Numbered from the stretch's first letter, positions 45,913-54,670 are shown. The stretch is DNA of 64,000 bases from Pontibacter korlensis (GCF_000973725.1 NZ_CP009621.1:5387001-5451000); one strand, 5' to 3'. Numbers and translations are program-made. The notes: generated by a model not told the origin, from the sequence alone.

Positions 45913-48900
45913 TTAGCGGTTACTGTCCCCTGTTTTAAAGGTCAGGCTTTGCGCATCCCGCAACAGTGTCACCCCCATCAGCCCGATGACCACATCATTA
46001 GCCAGCGCCCGCACCTGCAGCGATTGGAGCTGTTTTTCCGGGTTGAGCGGCAGGTCCAGCACGGTTGCCGCGCCGCCGGGGATGTAGCTGTTGTAGGCAA
46101 AGCCTTTGATGTCGGAGTAGGCAAAGTCCTGCAGCACCTCCCCTGTCTTCAGGTGGACCCGGATCGGCTTGGGTTTGGCGATGCGGAAGGAGTAGTCGTT
46201 CAGGTAGTAATCCTGCTCAATCGGCCACCAGGTCTCCGGGTTGCGCAGCACCAGCCTCTCCTCAGAACCATCGGTATACTGCACCAACACTTCTCCATTA
46301 TCGAAGCGCGACTGCATCGGGTTGGTGGAGCCTGCCATTAAAAAATAGACGTGGCTGGCGCTGCCCTCCAGGGGCACCGAAACTTCCTGCGGGTAGTTAT
46401 CCCACTGGCTCGTAAAGATGATGTTATTCCCGCTGCCGGGACCCGTTGTGCTGAAAGCAAGGCCATTGCCTAAGTCCAGCTTGCCCTCCGCACCCGCTTT
46501 GGCACGCAGGCCAGCGTCGTCTATCTCCGCTGTCACGAAGGGATAGCACCAGTTGCCTATGCCCTGCAAAGGCAACTGCAGCGTTGCCGAGCTTGGCCGT
46601 GGCGAGGCGTACCTGTTCCTGAAAATCTGCGTTACCTTATCATTGTAGTGACCGGCAAGGTCCACGGCCTCCAAAGTCTTTCCCTTGGCTTTTTCCGGAA
46701 GCGGCAGGTTCCAACTTGTGATGTCTTCTGAGGCGATCAAGCCCTCTCTCGTGCTTACCTCGACTCTATTCGTACCCAACAAAAGGTGCGCTGCCGGAAT
46801 GGTGACAGGGGCAGACGCGCTGTAAGGCGCCACCCGCAGGTCTACCTTCTTAGTGTAGTCGCCGGTTCTGATGGTTACGCTTCTCTCGAAATCAGTAGAA
46901 GTATTATTCTGAAGTACAAATTTAACCTGATCATCAGCTTGGTCATGGCGTGCAAGAATTTGGAAGGGTTTTCGGATCTCTACATCGATGGGCTGCCACC
47001 AGCTCAGGTCGCCCTGCCTGACTTTGGCAAAGAAGGTATGGTGTCCTTCCTGGCCTGCCACCTTGACTTTTGCTTGGCTCCCGCTCCTCAAGGAGCTCAG
47101 GACAATGTTTTGCGGGTCTTTCCATTCGAGCAGTTCCAGCTTTCCGAAATCGATGCTTTGCTCCGCCTCTTGGGCCGCTACGGCGCTATAGGTTGGCTTT
47201 GCCAGCTCCTCTCCTTTCCAGGTGATCACCACTTCATACGTTTCGGCCAACTCGGGCGCGATGCTTATTTGCGGTTTGCCAACGGCATTGGTATAGTTCG
47301 TCCACTTTACCTCTTTGCCGTTAACCCGCACGGAGGCCACTTCTGCACGCAGGGCTGCTGCCCTGAATTTTAGTTTTAGCTTCTTGCCCAGCCTTGGGGT
47401 GATGCGGTAGGTTTCCTGGCTATCCTCCCGGCGGAAATCATAGCTGATGTCCGGTGTTTCGAGGGAGGCAAAGTTCCAGTCCGAAGGCAGGCCCGGGCGC
47501 ACGAGCAACTCGCCAGCCAACATGTCGGGCACGAGGCCGAACATCCCCTCCACCAAAGCGCGGGAACTGATGCCGATGCCATCGGCAAAATCGCGGTAAA
47601 GCTCGCCGCGGTAGTGGTCGTAGTAGGAAAGCTGCTGCAAATTACCCGGGCTCGAACCCATGTACATGCTTTCCATCAGCGCGCTGCGCAGCAACCTGTT
47701 TCCTTTTTCCGTGTTGCCAGCCTGCCAGTAAGCCAGCGCCGTATGCGCCACCTCGGCCAGGGCCACGTTGTTTACCGACCAGGTATAAGGCATCCAGCTG
47801 GTGGTGGTCAGGGTAACCAGGTCCTCATTGGGCAGGTGCGTGTTTCGGATAGGAATGTGCGGGATTTGCGTGTCCACGTAGCGCAGCATCTGGTAGGCCT
47901 GAAACGGGTCAGGCACCTCCGAATCGAGGGTATGGTAGACTGTCCAGAGGGCAGCCGAGGTATGCAATCCTTTTCGCCCCAGCAAGTCCTTGTACTCGGC
48001 GTACCAGCCTTTGCCCGGCATCCACATGTTGGCCTCTAGCGCACTTTTGATTTTTGCCGCTTCCTCCTGGAAGGGCTCCGGGTCTTTGCCGATGAGGCTG
48101 GCCAGCCTGGCTGCCGTTTTGTTTGAGAAGTAATGGTAGGCAGAAGAGTGCGTGACGCCGCCCCCGCTGTACTGCACCGCATCGCTTGCCCAGAAGCTGG
48201 CATAGGCGTCGTAGAGCCCGTCATCATCAGTATCAAAGTTTCGCTTTTCCCAAGCCAGGTGGCGCTCCAGCATCGGCCAGGCCTCTTTGATGTAGGCCGT
48301 GTCGCCTGTCCACAGGAAGTGGCGCAAAAGCTCGTCGATGAACACCATGTTCATGTCGTAGTGGTGCGCCACTTTTTTGCTGCCGGGGTTGCGGGAGATA
48401 TAGCCGTTGGTGTAGAGCGAGATGCCCAGCTCTTCTGTCTGCCGGGCCCAGTTACGCTCTTCGTCGGGCACCACGGGCCCGCTTGCCGGGGAGGTAACCT
48501 GCGCCTCGCTGTAGCCCCGGAAATGCGTGCGCGCCCGCTCGTGCCAGCCCAGCGCATCGGCCACATAAGCGCCGCGCCAGCCGTTGAGCGGCATACGCCA
48601 GGCAATGGCCCCATGCACATAGCTCTTGCCATCCCAGATCGCGTCTGCGGCAATGCTTAAGGCGCCCCCGAGGGTATTCAGGTAAGGGTCTGGTGTGTGG
48701 AGCTTCACCTGGCTAGCTACTTTTTTTCGCGCCGCCTCCGCCTCCGCAAAGGCCTGGGGTAGCTCCTGATAGGTCTTCAGTTCAGCGCTGTGGCCGTTCT
48801 GCAGGCCAAAGTATACTTTCTGGCTTCCTGAGAGGCGCTCGCTTCCTACCACCAGGGGAAGCGCTGCGCCAGCCGAGGCCAGCAAGGAATTTGGTGCGTC

Positions 48901-49677
48901 CTGCTTTTGCGCATCGCCTGTTTTCAAGGATGAGCCTGGAGAAACAACGCCGTAGATCTGGGCTGCTTTGTTTTTCTCCTTATAGTCTAAGCGAAAGGTA
49001 TTGTCACGCAGGGTGATCGTATTGCCCTGGCAATGCTCCGGGTGCAGGTAAAAGCCTTCCTCGGGATCTGCCCCAATGTCGCCATCGCGGGAGGGCCGGT
49101 GCCCGCTGGCTCCCCCGTAGGCCCAGATAAGCTCAAAATCCGGCGTCCCCGGTGTTTTCTCCAGCGATACCAGCATGCCTTCCGCGTCGGCCATGGCCAT
49201 CACCTGTATGTGCAGTTGCCCCTGGTCCAGCAGCGGGTCCTTGATCTCGTAAAGCATGGTGCCTGGGCGGTAAATAGCCTTGATGTAATCCGCCTCGATG
49301 AGCCACTTGCTTCCTTTCTCCGTCGCGATGCCTAGCTTGAGGTTACCGCCTTTCCGCGGCATGTACATCAGGAACTCCGGCAGGTCGCCGGCCTCTACCC
49401 GAAATCCGGAGTTGGTGCCGTACAGCGCCCTGTTAAAGCGCCTTGCACCGTTCTCGATCACAAAGTCGCCGCCCTGAGGTTTGTACCGAAGCGGGCGCTC
49501 CATACTTAGTTTATCCTTTGTTACGGCAGCCTCCGGGGCAAGCGTTTCGGCCGCAAATGAAGGCGTGCCTTTTGTAGAAGTATACTGGGACTGACAGGAC
49601 GCCAGCAAGATAAAAATTGTACAGAGCTGTTTACAGTTGACCATGCGCTTCATCGCTTCCTTCATGCATCTCTTCAA
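45913..49677 (-). CDS. DUF4450/six-hairpin lipoprotein, candidate glycosidase
   Basis: This is the longest protein in the window at 1254 residues. It is a lipoprotein whose lipobox is LLASC (Cys28 from this start); ATGs at 49653 and 49644 would give a shorter, more ordinary signal. The N-terminal part (about 60-300) matches the DUF4450 pattern: GGDFVIENGARRFNRALYG, FRVEAGDLPEF and GTMLYEI. A six-hairpin barrel follows (about 340-800), with HGAIAWRMPLNGWRGAYVAD near 360 and YDMNMVFIDELLRHFLWTGD near 440. C-terminal beta domains complete it. The architecture is that of a glycosidase, but no activity can be assigned. It is first gene of the P11 operon with GH2, RhaM and GH106, so a role in trimming rhamnosylated RG-I fragments is likely. 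Confidence 0.72.
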   Translation of the reverse strand: MKRCMKEAMKRMVNCKQLCTIFILLASCQSQYTSTKGTPSFAAETLAPEAAVTKDKLSMERPLRYKPQGGDFVIENGARRFNRALYGTNSGFRVEAGDLPEFLMYMPRKGGNLKLGIATEKGSKWLIEADYIKAIYRPGTMLYEIKDPLLDQGQLHIQVMAMADAEGMLVSLEKTPGTPDFELIWAYGGASGHRPSRDGDIGADPEEGFYLHPEHCQGNTITLRDNTFRLDYKEKNKAAQIYGVVSPGSSLKTGDAQKQDAPNSLLASAGAALPLVVGSERLSGSQKVYFGLQNGHSAELKTYQELPQAFAEAEAARKKVASQVKLHTPDPYLNTLGGALSIAADAIWDGKSYVHGAIAWRMPLNGWRGAYVADALGWHERARTHFRGYSEAQVTSPASGPVVPDEERNWARQTEELGISLYTNGYISRNPGSKKVAHHYDMNMVFIDELLRHFLWTGDTAYIKEAWPMLERHLAWEKRNFDTDDDGLYDAYASFWASDAVQYSGGGVTHSSAYHYFSNKTAARLASLIGKDPEPFQEEAAKIKSALEANMWMPGKGWYAEYKDLLGRKGLHTSAALWTVYHTLDSEVPDPFQAYQMLRYVDTQIPHIPIRNTHLPNEDLVTLTTTSWMPYTWSVNNVALAEVAHTALAYWQAGNTEKGNRLLRSALMESMYMGSSPGNLQQLSYYDHYRGELYRDFADGIGISSRALVEGMFGLVPDMLAGELLVRPGLPSDWNFASLETPDISYDFRREDSQETYRITPRLGKKLKLKFRAAALRAEVASVRVNGKEVKWTNYTNAVGKPQISIAPELAETYEVVITWKGEELAKPTYSAVAAQEAEQSIDFGKLELLEWKDPQNIVLSSLRSGSQAKVKVAGQEGHHTFFAKVRQGDLSWWQPIDVEIRKPFQILARHDQADDQVKFVLQNNTSTDFERSVTIRTGDYTKKVDLRVAPYSASAPVTIPAAHLLLGTNRVEVSTREGLIASEDITSWNLPLPEKAKGKTLEAVDLAGHYNDKVTQIFRNRYASPRPSSATLQLPLQGIGNWCYPFVTAEIDDAGLRAKAGAEGKLDLGNGLAFSTTGPGSGNNIIFTSQWDNYPQEVSVPLEGSASHVYFLMAGSTNPMQSRFDNGEVLVQYTDGSEERLVLRNPETWWPIEQDYYLNDYSFRIAKPKPIRVHLKTGEVLQDFAYSDIKGFAYNSYIPGGAATVLDLPLNPEKQLQSLQVRALANDVVIGLMGVTLLRDAQSLTFKTGDSNR

Positions 49678-49756
49678 CCCCTACCTGCCTTGCCCCTGTC
49701 ACAGGGCCTCCTAGGGCGCAGGGGGAGATGCCGGATTAAAAATCATTTTAGCTTTT

Positions 49757-49802
49757 CTAAGATAGCGATTTAAAACCAGCCTGCTATCCTGCTATGTCCT
49801 GT
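49757..49802 (-). promoter_or_regulatory. Promoter P11 of the DUF4450-GH2-rhaM-GH106 operon with paired CAGGA box
   Basis: The coding strand reads ACAGGACATAGCAGGATA, then 20 bp, then TATCTTAG (complement of 49757-49764). It lies 79 nt ahead of the ATG at 49677. Confidence 0.78.
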
Positions 49803-49878
49803 TGCGGTTGAAAAAGCGGCGGCAAAGCGCTGGATGGGATGTACTCAAGCGCCCTGTTTAGGTTTGGCTGAAAAAATA

Positions 49879-49920
49879 AAGAGCGGTGCCGCGGCTGCTT
49901 TCAGCCACGGCACCGCTCTT
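49879..49920 (-). terminator. Intrinsic terminator after GntR-family regulator gene
   Basis: A 13-bp plus 5-bp stem with one A/C mismatch (AAGAGCGGTGCCG outer arm) and a CTTT loop is followed on the minus strand by TTATTTTTT. It lies 14 bp past the stop at 49935. Confidence 0.85.
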
Positions 49921-49934
49921 TGCCCTGTGGTGCC

Positions 49935-50951
49935 CTACAAGGAGTTCCGACGGATAAGTACGAATGGGTTACGGATCTTTTCGCGCATTTTGTGCTTCAT
50001 CATGTAGGCAGCGGTCTCTCCCATTTTCTCATGCTCTGTGGAGATGACGGTTATCCCATCTGCCAGGACTTCTTTCAAAGGGGTATCGTTATATGAGACG
50101 ATCCCAAAGTCTTGCCCCAGCACAAGCCCCTGAGCCCGGCTACGCTTGATCAACTCAGTCAGATCCGACTCTTCCAGTACGACATAGGCTGTTTTCTCTG
50201 AAATTTGCTCCTCGTGTACCTCGCGGATGATGTTGTGCTCAAAAGCATTCAGCTTGCAGAAAGTCTGGAACCCCTTCACGATCTCTACCGGGTAAATCAC
50301 TTCCTTAGGGTAGACCAGGGTTAAGTTGCTGTACTTGCAAAGCAGGTCCTTGCCAGACTGTAGGGCATTTCGGATATCCCGCTCAAAATCCTGGTAAATC
50401 GCCGCGCACTCTCCGTTGTACCCCTTCATGTCCTTATCCAGCAAGACAAGTTTCTCTTCCGGTATTTTCTTGATGGCCTCCAAGGCTTTGTCTGAATGCT
50501 CACTGAAGTGAGGCATAATTACGTAGTAGTTGTATTTCCCTAGGCTCTCCTCTATAAGGTTTTCACAAATTTTACCGTTAAAATGATGTATGTGTAAATC
50601 AACGACAGCCTCATCCCCGAGTGCCTGTAGCATGGCATAATAGACCGCCTTTTTGTAAACACTTAGTTTATTAAAAAGCAACAGCACTTTCATCTTATCC
50701 ACCTTGAAGGTGTCGGAGATGTAGCAGCCCTTGCCTTTCACCGAATTGATCACGCCCCTTTTGCGCAGTTCCCTATAAGCCTTCTCTATCGTATCGCGCG
50801 AAAGATAGTACATCTCGCTTGTTTCATTGATGGAAGGAACCCGCTGGCCTCGTTTCAAAACACCGTCTTCTATATCAGAAATAACAGCATTGACCACTTG
50901 CAGGTACTTGGGAATGGAGGATGTAGCATCAATTCGGTCTAATAGTTCCAT
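49935..50951 (-). CDS. GntR-type transcriptional regulator with sugar-binding effector domain
   Basis: This 338-residue cytoplasmic regulator has an N-terminal winged helix of the GntR family (about residues 12-80; RGQRVPSINETSEMYYLSRDTIEKAYRELRKRG) and a C-terminal periplasmic-binding-protein-like domain (about 88-338), the layout of Bacteroidota sugar regulators that sense a free sugar or sugar phosphate. It is the only regulator inside the catabolic region and lies right upstream of the P11 operon, so it is the leading candidate to control the paired CAGGA promoters. That link is inference; its own upstream region lacks a proper copy of the box. It is monocistronic, ending at the terminator 49879-49920. 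Confidence 0.88.
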   Translation of the reverse strand: MELLDRIDATSSIPKYLQVVNAVISDIEDGVLKRGQRVPSINETSEMYYLSRDTIEKAYRELRKRGVINSVKGKGCYISDTFKVDKMKVLLLFNKLSVYKKAVYYAMLQALGDEAVVDLHIHHFNGKICENLIEESLGKYNYYVIMPHFSEHSDKALEAIKKIPEEKLVLLDKDMKGYNGECAAIYQDFERDIRNALQSGKDLLCKYSNLTLVYPKEVIYPVEIVKGFQTFCKLNAFEHNIIREVHEEQISEKTAYVVLEESDLTELIKRSRAQGLVLGQDFGIVSYNDTPLKEVLADGITVISTEHEKMGETAAYMMKHKMREKIRNPFVLIRRNSL

Positions 50952-51839
50952 AGGATAAGTAGTTAATTAGAAAAATACATATAGCTAGAAAATCTATTTA
51001 TTCCCAAGTTTGTATTACCCTGCTCCTGCCTTCCCAAGCAGTAAAGGCAACATGAAATAACTAAGCGAAGGGCGCTTTGACTCAATTCATCTTGGCCACC
51101 ATCAGTGCTATTGGATAATTGAATTTTAACTGAAGACAAGTACATGCAGCTGTCGCTCTTGAGTGCTTTCCATGCCTTTAAGCACCTTTACATAAGCAAG
51201 TACTTACTCTTTCATTTAACGCAAAAGCACTATATATAGTTTTAATCTCTTTGATTTATAAGTATATGCAGCCAATATGTTTATATAAAATATATTAAGC
51301 AAGTACTCACTGCTATAAAAATATAAAAAGAATTAAAAACACGTCCTATTCAAAGAGCGGCAACTTGGATTTTCCCTTACCCAAAGGATCACCAGGTACA
51401 CTCATGGGTGGTCAGGCACATGCTACAGGTTACTTAATGCAATTGTCATGCAAGATAGATGGGCCCCTTATCATACACTGCAGCCCGTATAGCTTAACCT
51501 GTTTAGTTCAAGTAGTAGAGTCTTTTAAAAGCAGCTGCTTGATAATATGAGGCTGGTAGAGCTACCTGCACGATGAATAAGATACCTGTCACTAGTGTAG
51601 GTGCAGCATAATGGATTTCCTTCAGCAGCAGGGCAATTTGCTTCGCGCCTCTTCACGAAAGGCTACTAATTGGTAAGCCCACTGTGGATATGTGGAAAAC
51701 TACACGTAAGTTTTCCACATATCCACAGCATAGATACAATGGCAGCACCAGGAAAGCGCTGAGCAATTCCTGGTGCTGCAGTTAAACCAGGGCACCAATG
51801 CCGTGGCTGGAATCGATTTCCCCATATGCCTTTCTTTAC
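50952..51839. other. Long gene-free region left of the WYL regulator
   Basis: About 890 bp, strongly AT-rich at 51180-51350. Apart from the 20-bp inverted repeat at 51682-51728 I see no gene, RNA or repeat. The drop in base composition marks the edge of the catabolic region. Confidence 0.55.
51682..51728. repeat. Perfect 20-bp inverted repeat with DnaA-box-like arms
   Basis: The arms 51682-51701 (CTGTGGATATGTGGAAAACT) and 51709-51728 are exact reverse complements around a 7-nt loop. The arms contain TATCCACA- and TTTCCACA-like words that resemble the DnaA box TTATCCACA. There is no T-run and no gene immediately upstream on either strand, so a simple terminator is not obvious. Confidence 0.7.
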
Positions 51840-51870
51840 TTGACCCGTTGCCGGTTTCGCGCTACTTTTG
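51840..51870 (+). promoter_or_regulatory. Promoter of the WYL regulator gene, standard Bacteroidota type
   Basis: TTG at 51840-51842, 20 bp, then TACTTTTG at 51863-51870 matches the TTTG / TAnnTTTG promoter of Bacteroidota. The -7 box covers the in-frame TTG at 51868, so translation must start later, at the ATG at 51889, after a short leader. Confidence 0.65.
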
Positions 51871-51888
51871 ATACAAACTGGTGGCGCT

Positions 51889-52845
51889 ATGAAAAAAGAC
51901 ATCCTCAACCGTTTTGATCGCATTGTGGCAATCCTGATCCACCTGCAGTCCGGACACGTGGTCAAGGCGCAGGAGCTGGCAGACCGCTTTGAAGTGAGTC
52001 TGCGCACCATTTACAGGGACGTGCGTTCGCTGGAGGCGGCAGGTGTCCCCATCACCGGGGAGGCCGGCGTGGGCTATGCGCTGGTGGAGGGCTACCGCCT
52101 ACCGCCTGTGCTCTTCACGCCGGAGGAGGCCGCCAGTTTCGTTGCCGCCGAAAAACTGATGCAGAAATTCAGTGACAGGGCCCTCGGCGCCCACTACGAG
52201 GCAGCGATGTACAAAATAAAATCCGTACTCAAGAGCCACACCAAGGAGCGGGTGGCCGCCCTGCAGGCGCAGGTGTGGGTGAATACGACACAAGAGCTGT
52301 TCAACGAGCATACCCCGGATGCGCTGAACGTGCTCCTCGACAGCATCGCCGGGAAAAAGCAGGTCACCCTGCAGTATCAGGCCCCCTATGCAGATGAGTT
52401 GACAGACCGCACCATTGAACCGGTGGGCCTTTTTCATGAGAGCAACCACTGGTACGTACTGGCGTACTGCCACTTACGGGCCGCTTACCGCCAGTTCCGC
52501 ACCGACCGCATGATGCGGATCCGGCTCACCCAACAGCCCTTCACCAGGGAACACGGTGCCCTGGCTGACCATCGTAAGCCAGCCCCGCCTCCGGCCACCA
52601 CCCTGGTGACCATACGCGTAGATAAAGAGGCCGCCAGCTACATCAGCAACGGGCGGAAGTACTATGGCTTTGTATCCGAGCAAGTCGTGGGCGATAAGGT
52701 AGAGATGAGGTTTATGGCCACCGATTTACGGGACGGCTTGCCCCGCTGGTACCTCATGTTTGCCGACTGCGCCGAGATCGTGGGGCCTGAAAGCTTCCGG
52801 GAGCGGGTGCTCGAGCTGCTCGAGAAGGCCAGAGCCAACCTCTAA
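51889..52845 (+). CDS. YafY-type transcriptional regulator (HTH + WYL domain)
   Basis: The protein has 318 residues from the ATG at 51889; an earlier in-frame TTG at 51868 is inside the -7 box. It has an N-terminal HTH_11/DeoR-type winged helix (about 1-60; AQELADRFEVSLRTIYRDVRSLEAAGVPI) and a WYL ligand-sensing domain (about 130-225; IEPVGLFHESNHWYVLAYCHLR and QFRTDRM), followed by the WYL C-terminal extension. Such proteins usually act as repressors or activators controlling a neighbour or DNA-damage response. It faces the DinB gene pair convergently, 13 bp apart, so these may be its regulatory partners; the target is unknown. Confidence 0.88.
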   Translation: MKKDILNRFDRIVAILIHLQSGHVVKAQELADRFEVSLRTIYRDVRSLEAAGVPITGEAGVGYALVEGYRLPPVLFTPEEAASFVAAEKLMQKFSDRALGAHYEAAMYKIKSVLKSHTKERVAALQAQVWVNTTQELFNEHTPDALNVLLDSIAGKKQVTLQYQAPYADELTDRTIEPVGLFHESNHWYVLAYCHLRAAYRQFRTDRMMRIRLTQQPFTREHGALADHRKPAPPPATTLVTIRVDKEAASYISNGRKYYGFVSEQVVGDKVEMRFMATDLRDGLPRWYLMFADCAEIVGPESFRERVLELLEKARANL

Positions 52846-52858
52846 GCCGACACCTTCC

Positions 52859-53080
52859 TTAATCCTCCAACTCCTCACAGGCATACCCTGCCTGGCGCAG
52901 GCTGCTGATGATCACTGAAGCCTGGAGCGAAAAGGCTTCGACCCGGAGGATATGATCGCAATCCTCCAGGTCGAAATTCCATGACTCCCCGCTGCCCATC
53001 AGGCTGTCCAGCATAGGCTCCACCTGCCGGGCTTTGCGGCAGGTAGTGACCGATGTTCTGAATACCAGTACTGTTTTCAT
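52859..53080 (-). CDS. Conserved small protein of unknown function
   Basis: This 73-residue protein starts MKTVLVFRTSV and has the pattern of a small ferredoxin-like fold (beta-alpha-beta, DLEDCDHILRVEA, then a second helix and strand). Similar short proteins accompany DinB-like genes in Bacteroidota, but I do not recognise a function. It begins 17 bp after the DinB stop and is therefore probably co-transcribed with it. Confidence 0.6.
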   Translation of the reverse strand: MKTVLVFRTSVTTCRKARQVEPMLDSLMGSGESWNFDLEDCDHILRVEAFSLQASVIISSLRQAGYACEELED

Positions 53081-53097
53081 ACCTTGTCACTTACACT

Positions 53098-53583
53098 TTA
53101 CCTGTCCCAGAATTGAGGCGGTTCCAGTCCCAGCGTCCGCAAGTACACATACCCCTGCGCGCGGTGGTGGATCTCGTTGTCGATAAAGTAAAAGATAGTG
53201 GACCACACCGTTCCCTCGTACTCCCCGAAGGCCAGGATCCGCTCCTGAAACCGCTCCTGTGGGATTTGCCCCCAGTAGCGGTCGAGTTCGGTAGTGGCCT
53301 CATCCCACAGGGCCAGCATGCCGGCCTTGGTCTTTGCCTGCTCCAGCTGCTCGTTCAGCTCTTCGACCGGCTCTCCGGCCACCTGCCGGATGCCCGGCAC
53401 CGCGATGGCCAGCAGCTCCTGCACCATATCCCCGAACGGCCGCATGCCGCCAAGTGAATAGGTGTAAAGCTCCTGCTCAGGAAAGGCCTCGATTACGCGG
53501 CGTGTCAGGCGCCTGTGTCCTTGCCAGTGCTCGAGTAACTGGGCAGAAGTGATGACTTCGGTTGTTTTTACTCTCGTGTCCAT
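53098..53583 (-). CDS. DinB-family four-helix metal-binding protein
   Basis: This 161-residue cytoplasmic protein has the DinB/YfiT four-helix bundle pattern. The N-terminal helix has LLEHWQGHRRLTRR, and the C-terminal helix has IDNEIHHRAQGYVYLRTLGLEPP, whose histidines with the first-helix His form the usual metal site. Members include thiol S-transferases and many proteins of unknown activity. It leads the two-gene minus-strand unit with the 73-residue protein and converges on the WYL regulator, which may control it. Confidence 0.82.
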   Translation of the reverse strand: MDTRVKTTEVITSAQLLEHWQGHRRLTRRVIEAFPEQELYTYSLGGMRPFGDMVQELLAIAVPGIRQVAGEPVEELNEQLEQAKTKAGMLALWDEATTELDRYWGQIPQERFQERILAFGEYEGTVWSTIFYFIDNEIHHRAQGYVYLRTLGLEPPQFWDR

Positions 53584-54197
53584 ACTTTGTGCTTTTAGTG
53601 AAACATATTATTACCACAAAGCTATAGTCCCCCAGTGACAACGGAATGTCAGCAGCATTTCGATTTTTTTGTTTTGCCGCCGCATTCTTAAAGCCACAAA
53701 CTTCCTTCCACCCCGGCCCTTTGTTCAGCTCCCGGTTGTTAAACCCCAAGCGGAGTGCGGGGCCAAGCTTGTTGCTTGCTGCCTTATGAAGGCAAAGTTG
53801 CCTGAACCAGATATACTGGGGCGTCTCAGCTGTGAAATAGTTTGCGCCATTTACAAAAATCAACTTGCTGTTCCAGGTGATTTGGTTCGTGTGGTTTGGT
53901 GAAATAGGGGCCAACATGGCTGTGGGGAGCATCGGGACGGGAGCTGCATGTACTTTGGAAAGAAGAGCCAGAGGAGGCGCATCTCCCCTTCCGAGCCATT
54001 TAAAAGACATATTCCCCAGTCTTTCATTCTGGGGCAAAGCTAGCCTTCAGGGCCGGACACGGGAGCAAGGTCGTGCAGACAAAATGGGTATCCACCTAGG
54101 GCGGACCCTCCGCATTTTCTCCGCCTCCACCTTGCCCTTCCTCCGGCGCCGAAGGCGGCGGGGGCACCATAATCAATTCCACACACTCAAAAGAAAG
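53584..54197. other. Gene-free region between DinB gene and RadC remnant
   Basis: About 610 bp. A 186-codon minus-strand frame (53477-54037) overlaps the DinB gene and has no domain or signal; it is not called. No strong hairpin or repeat within the window was found. Confidence 0.45.
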
Positions 54198-54670
54198 ATG
54201 ATTATGGAAAAGACACTCAGATCCGCCACTACCCGTGTAGCCGAAGTCAAGCTCTCCTACCGCAACCGCATAAAGCCCAGCCAAAGACCGCAGGTCACCT
54301 GCTCTGCTGACTCCTACAGGATCCTCAAGGAAAGCTGGGACTTAAGCAAGCTGGAGTTTATAGAGCAGTTCAAAGTCCTGCTCCTAAACCGGGCCAACAG
54401 CGTGCTGGGCGTCTAGGAGCTCTCCACCGGCGGCGTGACCGGCACCGTCGCCGACCATAAACTCGTCTTCGTGGCCGCCCTCAAGGCCTGCGCCTCGGGC
54501 GTCATCCTCTGCCACAACCACCCCTCGGGCAACCTCACCCCAGCCAGGCAGACCTGCAGCTGACCAAAAAGATCAAGCAGGGCGGGGAGCTATTGGATAT
54601 CGCCGTGCTGGACCACCTCATCCTCACCAGCGAGGGCTATTACTCACTAGCCGACGAGGGGCTCCTGTAG
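54198..54670 (+). pseudogene. RadC-like JAB/MPN-domain protein, disrupted
   Basis: The frame opens at ATG 54198 (or 54204) with MEKTLRSATTRVAEVKLSYRN and runs to an in-frame TAG at 54414-54416. Translation continues in the same frame with ELSTGGVTGTVADHKLVF and the JAMM-type metal motif CHNHPSGNLTP. About 54540 one base is missing, and the rest (ADLQLTKKIKQGGELLDIA to ADEGLL) reads in the next frame to TAG at 54668-54670. The whole matches the RadC domain found on Bacteroidota mobile elements. Two separate lesions make it a pseudogene. It marks the start of the accessory part of the window. Confidence 0.85.

Noticed and set aside
50988..51030. Possible twelfth paired CAGGA box ahead of the GntR-type regulator gene
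   Set aside because: The coding strand has CAGGAGCAGGGTA, but the half-sites are 6 bp apart instead of 10 and the spacing to a TAnnTTTT word is 19, so it does not fit the family.
53477..54037. Minus-strand 186-codon frame upstream of the DinB gene
   Set aside because: It overlaps the DinB gene start in another frame and its translation has no domain-like pattern.
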